From positions 4,478,935-4,542,934 of the forward strand of contig NC_034016.1 of the NCBI RefSeq assembly GCF_000346465.2: 64,000 nt of DNA, read 5' to 3'. Below the pieces are notes generated by a model that was given only the letters and a program-made list of their open reading frames with translations, had not been told where the DNA came from and searched no databases. The translations under genes and the position numbers were made by a program. The DNA comes from Prunus persica. Lineage: Eukaryota > Streptophyta > Magnoliopsida > Rosales > Rosaceae. Shown here piece after piece: positions 24,473 to 34,619 of the stretch (position 1 is its first letter; every line of letters begins with the position of its first letter).

Positions 24473-24923
24473 TGTTGAAGAATATAAGCTCCACATCGGA
24501 AATTTGACTAAATAAAATACAAAATATAATGAATGGTTTTACTACTAATAGAATGATTGACTTGGATGTGGACTTGGCTCCACGTATGGCCCACTATGTG
24601 GTGGTCCCATGTGAGGGGGCGTATTGAAGAATATAGAGTCCCACATCGAAAACTTGACTAAATAAAATAACCTAGGCCTTTTGTGATAAAACTTCATACC
24701 TATTCGGCTTTGTAGGTGGTTAAGTTAGGGACAATATCAATGATGCTAGTAGTGGGCCGATGATCGATCTCTATGAAATTTAACATATACCTACAAAGCC
24801 CAATAAGTGTGGGGTGTGTGATTTTATCACAAAAGGCCTCGGTGTTATTAGGAGTGGAACTACTTATTATAATTGTAATTTATTTAGTCAAGTTTCCTAT
24901 ATGAGTCTTTATATTCTTCAACA
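24473..24923. mobile_element. TG...CA foldback element with 5 bp TSD
   Basis: The ends are TGTTGAAGAATATAAGCTCC and, on the minus strand at the right end, TGTTGAAGAATATAAAGACTC. The exact pentamer TATAA flanks both sides (24468-24472 and 24924-24928). The left end sequence recurs once inside at about 24628-24680. Inner parts also pair: AGGCCTTTTGTGATAAAA near 24673 and its complement near 24817. TG/CA ends with a 5 bp duplication suggest LTR-integrase insertion, while the overall inverted symmetry resembles a foldback transposon. It has no protein-coding capacity. Confidence 0.65.
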
Positions 24924-24928
24924 TATAA

Positions 24929-26344
24929 TACGTGTAATGTACGTTTGATTTTAAAAATATGTGTATTTTATCGAATCTTTCAAATATGTACAGAAATCGA
25001 AAGTTTTTTTTATAAAAAAAAAAAAAAGTACATTCCTATATAATACAAGTATTGTGCGAGAAAATGCAAACTAGAAACTAAACTAATTTAGTTAATGGGC
25101 TCTTGCACATATTATTCCTTAAATTTAAGACCTGTAATATATTTTTTCAGATTAACTTAATGAGTTAATTATAAAGACTAAAAAACTAGTCAATTAAGGG
25201 GAATATTGCAAAGCAACTAGTAGTTAGTCAAAAGTACTTTATGATAGAAATATAATAAATTGCATTTATAATTCAAAGTTAAAGATCGTCAGTTACAAAG
25301 ACCAATATAAATATAAATATAAATAATCAAATAGGGTTAATACCACTAGCAAATCTACACTTAGGCTATAAGGGGCTATAGTCCAGTGTGAGATTGGGAA
25401 AAAGACAAAGACCTTGTACAAATTTGAATAAACTTTCCCTATTCCCACAAATATTAACCCATCCCTTTCTACAAAATTAAAAGCTTAGTTCAACTTATAT
25501 AAGCAAATAAGATGAATTTTAATTTATTTTAGAAATGAGCACGATCAAGATCTCATGAACCCAAAAAAAGTTCCTCATGTATATACCTTATTTTCTCTTG
25601 GATTATAAATGAGGTCATTCTTACTAATTTGAATATACTTATTATTTTCTTCTATTTTCATTACCGTAAATATTTGTGTGATGCTTGCAATATATACATT
25701 TCGTGTGTGTCTATTTTATATGTACTTATTTGTATTAATGTTAAAAAATGAATGAACTTGTTTGACTTATACATTTTCACTAGAATATTTGAAGAAGAAA
25801 CCATAAAAAGAAGAAAAAAAAATAAAATTAGCCCACCCCAATATAAATTCATCTTTCCGCCCTTGACAATAACCACAAGGGGTTAATCCCAATATGGAAG
25901 AGTTCACTAGCAACAACAAACGCACAAGGTGTACCTCCGCTCATAATCTACATGTACTTTCTTTGCTAATGTTGACGAGAGAAAAAATAAAATAAAAAGA
26001 CCGTCACAAGACCTTAAAGTAGTATGTACCTCCGCTCATAATCTACATATACTTAAGTATTCAAATTTAAAATGAAAAAAAAAACGTATTCAAATTAAAA
26101 TATATTTTGGCCTTAGTATTTTAATTCGTATCAAATTTTATTTCATTTGCTTGATTGAAATGACCTTTTTATTCTTACACGCGGTGCACACAGAGGACTC
26201 AATTGAACATATATATACTATGGACACAAACCACAAGACGCATAAGGAGCATCTGTGCAATTTATTCAATTTCATATTTTCAGTTTTAGTTTGAATTACA
26301 GGAGAAAAGTGGACCATTCCCACCCCTGCTGAAAACGTAGTGTT
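24929..26344. other. Gene-free AT-rich interval
   Basis: No gene recognised. The phrase GTACCTCCGCTCATAATCTACAT occurs twice (25932-25953 and 26026-26048), a short local duplication. The right end abuts the LTR retrotransposon target site. Confidence 0.4.
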
Positions 26345-26349
26345 AATCC

Positions 26350-26872
26350 TGTTTGTACCATAACTGACCGAGCAACTAGCTAGGCTAGATCATTCGAGTG
26401 CCATGCTTTGAGACGTCATCACCTTAGCCAAAGAAGTATTACCACAAATCACAACTCTAAGCAAAGCAAGAGGAGTCCCACATCGGAAAACTACAAGAGA
26501 TGGAGACTCCCCCTCACCTATAAGAGAAGACTGCTCTTTCCTTAGAAGGGGATCCGGGTCTTGGATTTAGACCCTTCGGCCTTGGACTCTCTCTTCTGGA
26601 TCCATCACTGGACTGGGCTTCTCACTTGTTATCTTTATATTTGGGTCTAATCCCCTTGTACAAATGTAAACAAACATTATCATAATGAGAACATCTTTCT
26701 CCGTGGACGTAGCCCATCATTCGGGTGAACCACGTATATCTTGTCTTTTATATGTTTATCGTTTGCCAAAATCCTTACACACTTGGTGAAGATCCTCACC
26801 TTCATCCATCATCCATCACACCTCATCACTAAGTTGGACTCAACCTTGGCCTAACCTTTTGGAGCATCAACA
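26350..26872 (+). repeat. 5' LTR of the LARD
   Basis: 523 bp, TG...CA ends, with a CTATAAGA TATA-like motif at about 26518 and the phrase GAGTCCCACATCGGAAAA at about 26471, which is also found in the foldback element at 24473-24923. It is nearly identical to 33354-33876. Confidence 0.93.
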
Positions 26873-26875
26873 GTT

Positions 26876-26893
26876 TGGCGCCGTCTGTGGGAA
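26876..26893 (+). other. Primer-binding-site-like sequence
   Basis: TGGCGCCGTCTGTGGGAA starts 3 bp after the 5' LTR. TGGCGCC-type sites prime reverse transcription in plant Ty3/gypsy elements by pairing with a tRNA 3' end. Which tRNA is not determined here. Confidence 0.7.
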
Positions 26894-26904
26894 CGACACA
26901 AGAA

Positions 26905-28480
26905 GCTTCTGTCGTTCTTCCCTTCCTCTAGTGCCCTTCGGCACCCTTCAATCATCACCTTGTAACTTACCATTTAGCACCATCTGTGCCAAAGACACCC
27001 TGGAGTTTGAAGGCACCAATATGCCGAAGTCATCTATTTGCTGAAGCAACTCACCTTTCGGTCACTTTCAGTAGTTTCAATTTGAAGGTCGCCAAATATT
27101 CCAATTCACCAAAAAGCACCACTTTGCATGGCCAAAGGGACAACCCACCAATTCAATCCAAAGGGAAAGCCACGTGATTCACCTCCAAGAGATAAGTGCA
27201 ATATTTCTTATCTCCCTATTATTATTTAATTCTTAGGAGATGCATATTTTATTAATATATTGACATACCCACCTGACTTCTATATCTATGGTTCGGCACC
27301 ATGCTTTCCAAATGATAAAATTCCTCTTCCTATCTCGTATTATTTTAGCATATTTTACAATCGGTGAATAACCAAATACCCATCTTGTGGGCGCAGACCT
27401 AACTCATAAGAACGCCCACTTTGGGTAATTGGCAAGCTAAACATGATAAGGTGCCTATACACTCAAGACCAGCCTTTGTACGCCACACTGTAGCATCTTC
27501 TCTCCAATACGAAGTCAAACTCAAAATTGGTGTGGGGCACTTGGACAATCCTACCGTGGCAGACTTACTGGATTAACAAGCAAACAGGTTTCCATACCTC
27601 CTGAACGACAAGCTCAAGACAAGGGGACTTGAATGTAAAAAAACTCTCTCTACCACAACCTCTCAAAGCACCCAAAACTTATTGATGGCTTACCGATCGG
27701 TAGGACAATTGCAGAACGTGAATGAGCCCATCGCATGGATGGTACAAATCCATCCTTGCTGAAAACCTCAATATTTTCCGTGGCCTCAAGAAAAAATTTC
27801 CAATCCACCCTTCTGTTCGGCAAGAGTTGAGCAAAAACAAATTTGGGCACCTACTGATCTGAGAACAAATGGCACCTCCCACAACTTCCGAATCCGGGCT
27901 CGAGCTCTGAAGTTTTGTGCCAAATCACCAAACGTCTTGAAGGAAATCAATGAGCCCAGCTCCACTGACCCTTCCCAAGCTAATTACTCATGCGCAAGGC
28001 CCGATAACTTTTAGAACAAAATCAAGCCGTGACCCACGCAGCCCGGCTTCCAAATCTGCACACACCCGTGGGATCAGCCCACTTGCCGAAGACAAAAAAA
28101 AGCAGCACATAAAGGAATTTCAAAAGGCCTTACCGAATGGCAAGGCCCACGCGGAAGATGATGAAGGCTTCGAAAACTACTCACCTCAGCCCCAGCCAAG
28201 GTCACCGAAGCCCAGCTCCAGTGGGAATCAACACAAAAAGCTTATGTTCTTCCCTTCCTTTAGTGCCCTCGGCACCCTTTCCAGCATCATATTTTGGCTT
28301 ACCGTTTAGCACCATTTGTGTCGAAGACACCCTGGGGTTTGAAGGCACCAGCATACAGAAGACATATTTGCAAAAGCAGCCTACCGTTAGGTCACCTTGA
28401 AGAATTTCAATTGGGAAGATGCCAACCAAGGATATTACTTTACATGGTTTGCATGGCCAGAGAGCAAGCCACCATTTCAA
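26905..28480 (+). repeat. Diverged direct duplication in the LARD interior
   Basis: About 270 bp near 26905-27175 recurs near 28240-28480. Both carry TTCTTCCCTTCC, a TAGTGCCC...CGGCACCC phrase, TTTAGCACCAT, GAAGACACCCTGG and GTTTGAAGGCACCA in the same order. The copies are about 1.3 kb apart. Confidence 0.7.
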
Positions 28481-29866
28481 TGCAAATGGAAGTTCACGTG
28501 GTTCACCTCAAAGAGCCAATTGCAGGTGTTGAACACCACCCATTGTCATAAAATAAAGTGTCATTCAGCACCCTTTGGCAGTGCATCCTTTAGCAAATTC
28601 AATACAATGTTGTTACCATTCGGCACCTCGTCGTTATTCGGTGCGAGCGATATGTTCGACACCTCGGCATTACTCGGCACGTGCGATGCTTTCAGCACTC
28701 GGCCTCTCCAACGTGAACGACGCCTTCGACACCTTGTCTTGCATGGGTAAAAGAGGAAGCCACTATTTTATACCAGGGGACTTTATTTCATCATTGGCTA
28801 CCTTATTTAATATTGGAAGGAGTGGACCACCACTGGGATGAAGAAATCCAAGGCTAGGCCACGTGAATAATCTGCAAATGATAAGCAACATGACTAATTG
28901 CTTATTGTTTATTATTATTTGAGGGATAATGTTGTTGATAACCAACAACCATAATTTGTCTTTTTTTTTTTTGGGAAGCTTCAGATCAACAATTCTAGGA
29001 GCAGCTCCAGAAGCTCCCAAGTCTCCTGACTCATGGTTGGTCTTTGTCCAAACCACCGAACGGTTCACCAATCCAGGATATTGCTCAAGGCACCCAAGAG
29101 CCTTGAAAGATCACCATCTCTACACCAATTGACCAGCTTCCGAAAGTGAGGTGGCAATAAAACATTGCTTCAGGCCATTTGGCAAATATGAAACAGAAGG
29201 TATCTGTGCAGAAATCTCTAATGGCACCTAGCTATCGTCCTGCGTCATGCTCCCCTTAAATGCTAGTGGAAACCAAAGCTGCCGTTTGGCACCCACAGAC
29301 TGAATAATTATTCAAGTCACCCTAGAGGCACTTCATCATCAATGCAAAGGTTGCGAGACTCACAGTGATGTTCGGCACCTCATCCTTCAAGCCAACCGAT
29401 TGGCCAAATAAAGACATCTCCACCTTCTTATTTTTCATGAGCTACTTTCAACACTTTGAGCAATAATGACCCAAGACACCCACATGTCTTTTCACAAATA
29501 GCCGGAATGACCACATCCATAACATCCAAAATTGGATCGTTGCCGAAGAGACCCGCACCTTCATTTCAAGTCCAAGGGGAAGCCCACATAATTCATTCCA
29601 AAGAGAAAATGGCCAGTGTTGAACGCCAGTCACCTTCAGATCATGATTCCTTACCGTTCGGCACCTCCTTGAAGAAATATATTATACATGGCCCTACCAT
29701 TCGACATTCCTTCTCCTTTTTTATTACTATTGAATTTGGAGTTTGCATACCCAACTAAATTTCTAGCAATCTACTATTACTGGGTCAGTGAAAATATATC
29801 TTGGATCTATATGCCATTTAGCGATGTTGCCGACCAATATCTTACATGGACAACAACGGCACCAGC

Positions 29867-30541
29867 AGGGACGGACCCAGGAATTTTATGTCGTAGGGTC
29901 ATAGTGTAAAAGTTCAATTTTTAAACTGAGGGTTTAGAGGGCAGCGGCGACAATGGAGGATTTGGGGTTTAAAGGCTTGGTGGGGAAGAGGGTTAAAGGT
30001 TTGTGGGGGGTGGAGATTGGGGATTTAGGTTTGAGGGTTTAGAAAATAGGTGTTTTGGAGATGAAAATTCGGGAGGAAGCTGTGCAGCAGATACAATCTG
30101 TTCTGTTTTTTTTTTTTAAAAAGACCTGGACCAAAACGACGTCGTTTTGGCCAGGTCTTTTAAAAAAAAAATTCGCTGGTCCAAAACGATGGCGTGTTGG
30201 CCAGCAAGTTTTTTTAAAAAAATTCGCTGCTGGTCCAAAACGACGCCTTTTTGGCCAGCGCGTTTTTAAAAAAAATACGCTGGGCTGGCCCAAAGCGACG
30301 CCGTTTTGGCCAGCCTGTTTTTAAAAAAAATTAGAAGCTGGGCCAAAACGACGCCGTTTTGGCCAGCTTCTTTAAAACAAAAAACAAATTTCCTGTTCAG
30401 CTTCTTCTTCCTCTGTCTGCAACTCCTCCCTTCAGCCATTCTCATGAGGTCACACCCCAATTCAAAGGGACCTTCTACCTTGCTTTCATAGAGTCCATAG
30501 GGTCGTTTGACCCCATTGACCCCACTGTGGGTCCGTCCCTA
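29867..30541. mobile_element. Nested 675 bp DNA transposon inside the LARD
   Basis: The ends are AGGGACGGACCCA (29867) and its complement TGGGTCCGTCCCT, with A at 30541. The exact 9 bp GGCACCAGC flanks both sides (29858-29866 and 30542-30550), so it is a post-LARD insertion with Mutator-size duplication. Similar terminal sequences also occur in other plant DNA transposons, so the superfamily is provisional. There is no transposase. The left third is G-rich (many GGGTTT, GGGGTTT). The middle holds five consecutive hairpins, listed separately, and the right third is CT-rich. Confidence 0.8.
30118..30378. repeat. Array of five tandem palindromes
   Basis: Five units of 45-55 bp (about 30118, 30163, 30217, 30269 and 30324 onward). 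Each is a stem built on CCAAAACGACG and CGTTTTGGCCAGC-like halves, and the units are separated by T-runs running into A-runs. The first core, CCAAAACGACGTCGTTTTGG, is a perfect palindrome. The others carry one to four changes, such as GATGGCGTG or GACGCCTTT. Stem bases outside the core also pair within a unit (AGACCTGG with CCAGGTCT, GAAGCTGG with CCAGCTTC). These outer stems differ between units. Confidence 0.9.
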
Positions 30542-32104
30542 GGCACCAGCCTCCATTTGTCTCTAAAGCCACACTACACATACAAGATTTTCAGCAGAAA
30601 TATGGGGTGAAAAGTAAAAACACTGACTGGCAAACCCATTTGCTCAAGCCATCCAAGAGCATTGAGAGACCACCATCTCTATGCTTAAGCCACCCAAGAA
30701 ACCCCCGACCTTCCCTTACTTAGACCTGTTGAAGGTTGATCACCAGTCCCTCTTTCCGAACGGCAAGTAGCATGCAGAAGAAATGAAGGAATCCCAAAAT
30801 TCAGCCTTTCCAATGCCCACCTGCCGAACCTTTCGGAGCCCAACTCCAGACCGGTCCAAACACCAAACCAAATTGCCAACAGCAGGCCTAGCTCTAGGCC
30901 CTCACTCCTTGCCGACGACCAAGGAGCACAAAACCTCCCAGCCACTCTCGCCGAACGGCAAGGTTTGTGTTGAAAGTTTTTGTAGGATCACCAGTCCCTA
31001 TAAAAATTAAACCCAAGTGCTGAAGCTGGTATCGAACGACAAATCCTTGCCGAACGAAAGGGTAGACTCGCCAAATACCCACCTTGCTCGAGCCACCTAC
31101 CGAATTTCAAATGGCCCAGCTTCGGAGACACCCTTGCGCAAAGCCACTTGCCGAAGGAGAACAGCCCAGCTCTTGCGAAAGACACCACAGGCTCTACAAA
31201 AACTTTCAATCAACCCTTGCCGTTCGGCAAGGGTTGTGCAGACAATAGAAGGCCCAGCTCCAACTAAGGCTCGGCTCCAAAACAAACTCCTAAGGCCAAG
31301 CTCCGTACACAAGGTTGGAGGCCCGCGAAGTTGCGCCACGCCTCCTCTTTACCAAAGGCCCAAACCCAACTTCCTTTCAAGAAAGATCTTGCTGAACACC
31401 AAAAATATATATATATATATATATAAAAAGCCTTGCCGAACGGTAGGCACTGTGCAGAAGGAATAAAGGGACTCGTAAAGTGCTCCCCAGGACACCCTTG
31501 CCGAAGCTTTAAGGCCCTAGCCCCCTGCTGAAGGTACTTAGGCCCTAGAGAAAATCATTTCCACTGGACCATGCAGAACGGCAAGGCCCATGCTCAGGCC
31601 ATGGCTTACATCACAGCAAATTTCTCTTGCCTAACCCCTTGCAGCCCAGCTCCACAGAGCACAAACCCCAGGCCTTTGCCAAAGCCCAGCTCATGAGGCC
31701 CACCTACCGAGAACATGGAAACTTGCAGGATCAAGCCCTTCAAGTTCTTATCGAAGCCTTGAAGGCCCAGCTCCAAGGACCAGCCCTTGTTAAAGCCCAA
31801 TTTAGGCAGTCTTGGCCCCCCATGCCAAACGGCAATGGTCATGTACATGGCCCATCTGCCAAGCGCTCACTACTTGCCTCAACTCTCCACACCTGGGTTC
31901 ACGCAAGTTCAAGCGACCCAGCTACCTTGCCAAAAGCCCAAACTTTGGCTACCATGGTCCTAGCCTTTTGCCATATGCCAAGCCAACTAATGCATGGTAC
32001 CCTTGCCAAACGACAAAGGATTCGCTCAGGCAAAGTGATGTGCTCACAGGTCTCTCCCATTGCCGAAACCAAGACCAGGCCTAGCTCCATATAGCCCAGC
32101 CCAT

Positions 32105-33195
32105 CCCACATTACCTTGCCACATGCAAGCTTTGTTTCGCCTTCAGTACCCACGTACCTAGGTACATTGCCTTGCAACATGCAAGCTTTGTGTTGCATTC
32201 GGCATCCATGTGCCTATTGTCTTACAACAAGCAAGCTTTGTGTCGCCTTCGGCACTCCCGTGCCTAGCCACATCGCCTTGCGACATGCAAGCTTTGTGTC
32301 GCCTTCAGCACCCACGTGCCTAGCCACATCGTTTAGCGACATGTAAGCTTTGTGTTGCCTTCGGCACCCCTATACCTAGCCACATTGCCTTGCAACAAGC
32401 AAGCTTTGTGTCACCTTCGGCACTCCCGTGCCTAGCCACATCGCCTTGCGACATGCAAGCTTTGTGTCGCCTTCAGCACCCACGTGCCTAGCCACATCGT
32501 TTAGCGACATGCAAGCTTTGTGTTGCCTTCGGCACCCCTATACCTAGCCACATTGCCTTGCAACAAGCAAGCTTTGTGTCGCCTTCGGCACCCACGTGCC
32601 TAGCCACATCGTCTTGCGACATGCAAGCTTTGTGTCGCCTTCGGCACCCACGTGCCTAGGCACATCGCCTTGCCACATGCAAGCTTTGTTTCGCCTTCAG
32701 TATCCGCGTACCTAGGCACATCACCTTGCGACATGCAAGCTTTGTGTCTCATTCGGCACCTACGTGCCTAGCCACATCACCTTGCAACATGCAAGCTTTG
32801 TGTTGCCTTCGGCACCCACATGCCTAGCCACATCGTCTTGCGACATGTAAGCTTTGTGTTACCTTCGGCACCCCCGTACCTAGCCACATTGCAAGCTTTG
32901 CCTTCGGCACCCCCTTGTGCCTAGGTACATTACCTTGCAACATGCAAGCTTTGAGCTTTCGGCACCCCGTGCCCTTCGACATTTTATCTTGTGACATGCA
33001 AGCTTTGTGCCTTTGGCACCCTCTTGCCAAGCCACATCGTCTTGCGACATGCAAGCTTTGTGTCACCTTCGGCACCCTCATGCCGAGCCACATCTTGTGT
33101 CGCCTTCGGCACCCTCGTGCACAGCCACTTCACCCCTCGACATGTAACTTTGTGCCTTCGGCAACCTTTTAACCTTCGGCACCCTCGTGCCAAGT
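32105..33195. repeat. 56 bp tandem array with 168 bp higher-order period
   Basis: About 18-19 head-to-tail units, each containing GCAAGCTTTG, a GCCTTCGGCACC phrase and CGTGCCTAGCCACAT. A three-unit block repeats with exact 168 bp spacing: the variant CAAGCAAGCTTTGTG occurs at about 32229, 32397 and 32565. Within the block the three monomers are distinguished by CACTCCCGTG, CAGCACCCACGTG and CACCCCTATAC. Units shorten and degrade after about 32880. The array lies just upstream of the polypurine tract and 3' LTR. Confidence 0.92.
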
Positions 33196-33340
33196 TTTCT
33201 CCCTTCAATGTCCTTATTTCGGGGACTTAGGGGACTATGGGCAGTGCACTATACAGCTTGGAAGATGAACTATGGTGTTGCTCGACCAGTGCACTTAAAA
33301 TTACAAGTCCCCAACCAAGAAGTACCTTCTTACTCGAGAA

Positions 33341-33353
33341 CTTGGGGGACTAC
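33341..33353 (+). other. Polypurine-tract-like sequence
   Basis: CTTGGGGGACTAC ends directly at the 3' LTR start and fits the plus-strand primer of plant gypsy-type elements. Confidence 0.6.
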
Positions 33354-33876
33354 TGTTTGTACCATAACTGACCGAGCAACTAGCTAGGCTAGATCATTCG
33401 AGTGCCATGCTTTGAGAGGTCATCACCTTAGCCAAAGAAGTATCACCACAAATCACAACTCTAAGCAAAGCAAGAGGAGTCCCACATCGGAAAACTACAA
33501 GAGATGGAGACTCCCCCTCACCTATAAAAAAAGACTGCTCTTTCCTTAGAAGGGGATCCGGGTCTTGGATCTAGACCCTTAGGCCTTGGACTCTCTCTTC
33601 TGGATCCATCTCTGGACTGGGCTTCTCACTTGTTATCTTTATATTTGGATCTAATCCCCTTGTACAAATGTAAACAAACATTATCATAATGAGAACACCT
33701 TTCTCCGTGGACGTAGCCCATCATTCGGGTGAACCACGTATATCTTGTCTTCTATATGTTTATCGTTTGCCAAAATCCTTACACACTTGGTGAAGATCCT
33801 CACCTTCATCCATCATCCATCACACCTCATCACTAAGTTGGACTCAATCTTGGCCTAACCATTTTGAGCATCAACA
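33354..33876 (+). repeat. 3' LTR of the LARD
   Basis: 523 bp, the same length as the 5' LTR with about 13 differences counted by eye. It is followed directly by the target duplication AATCC. Confidence 0.93.
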
Positions 33877-33881
33877 AATCC

Positions 33882-34619
33882 CTTGGTGGCCAAAATTACT
33901 TGGCGGGCAAGACTACTGATTGCAGAATAAGTCCTAATTTAGGTAATTGCCACTTAATATCATATCAAATTGCCTTAACTGGTGTTAAGATAATTGCCAC
34001 TTAATATTTCCTTCCAAATAAAGCCAATATTAGCCATATTTAGATTAGTGTATAAATCTAGGAAATAATCAAAGATAATATCTTTAGAAATATCTTTAGT
34101 TTTCCTGTATTTGGCATGTAAAACAAGTGGTTTCCTTGAGAATCCTCTAAATCATATATTTTGCCATAAATGGGCAAAAATGCAATTTTTGGTACAAATA
34201 ATAATTTATATAAAAACTTTGACGCAATGATAATACGTACTATGATTCCAGGTTCCAATAATTATTGAGTTTACTTAATAATGATGTATCAGCTATGACA
34301 AGTTTTGGATATGAAGAGTTTGTTGCAAAAATTTAGATGTGTTTCGTGTAGTTCCATATAATTTAGATGATATTGGTCATTTGAAGGACAATATTTCGGT
34401 TCATTTTCCCGTTTGTGTTTTTTATTTTTTTAACCTCAAAAAGAAAATTTTAACTTTTATAATTTATTTTTAGAGAAAGAAATTGTGAGTTTATATCTCA
34501 ACTGGGAAATGTATGTGTGTGTTCATTTCCGATTGCAATTTCAATCAGAGGAAGGGTTAGGGATGACAAAACAAGTGCCGCTGCAAGTGTGCTTCACTTT
34601 CACAAGGATTCTGAAAGTA
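33882..34619. other. Upstream region of the DUF2828 gene
   Basis: AT-rich with no second gene. The phrase AATTGCCACTTAATAT occurs twice (about 33945 and 33990). The reading frame of the next gene is open from 34485, but the conserved start appears to be 34620. Confidence 0.4.

Larger units (their letters stand above)
26350..33876 (+). mobile_element. Complete non-coding LTR retrotransposon (LARD), 7.5 kb
   Basis: Two 523 bp LTRs (26350-26872 and 33354-33876) start TGTTTGTACC and end CATCAACA. The pentamer AATCC flanks both sides (26345-26349 and 33877-33881). A primer-binding-like TGGCGCCGTCTGTGGGAA follows the 5' LTR, and a GGGGGAC-containing purine tract precedes the 3' LTR. By eye the LTRs differ at about 13 positions, so insertion is fairly recent. 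The 6.5 kb interior has no gag, protease, reverse transcriptase or integrase frame, which is the definition of a large retrotransposon derivative mobilised by other elements. The interior is full of GCC/GGC-rich text with recurring CTTGCCGAACGGCAAG-like palindromes. It also holds a direct duplication (about 26905-27175 versus 28240-28480), a nested DNA element and a tandem array. The primer site fits Ty3/gypsy-type elements, which is an inference. Confidence 0.92.

Noticed and set aside
30105..30380. Regularly spaced palindromes as a CRISPR-like array
   Set aside because: The units are hairpins joined by T/A runs in a plant transposon. There are no unique spacers or cas genes, and the genome is eukaryotic.
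31627..32094. 155-codon frame in the LARD interior
   Set aside because: No gag or pol motif. The open length follows from GC-rich repetitive text, and neighbouring frames are equally open.
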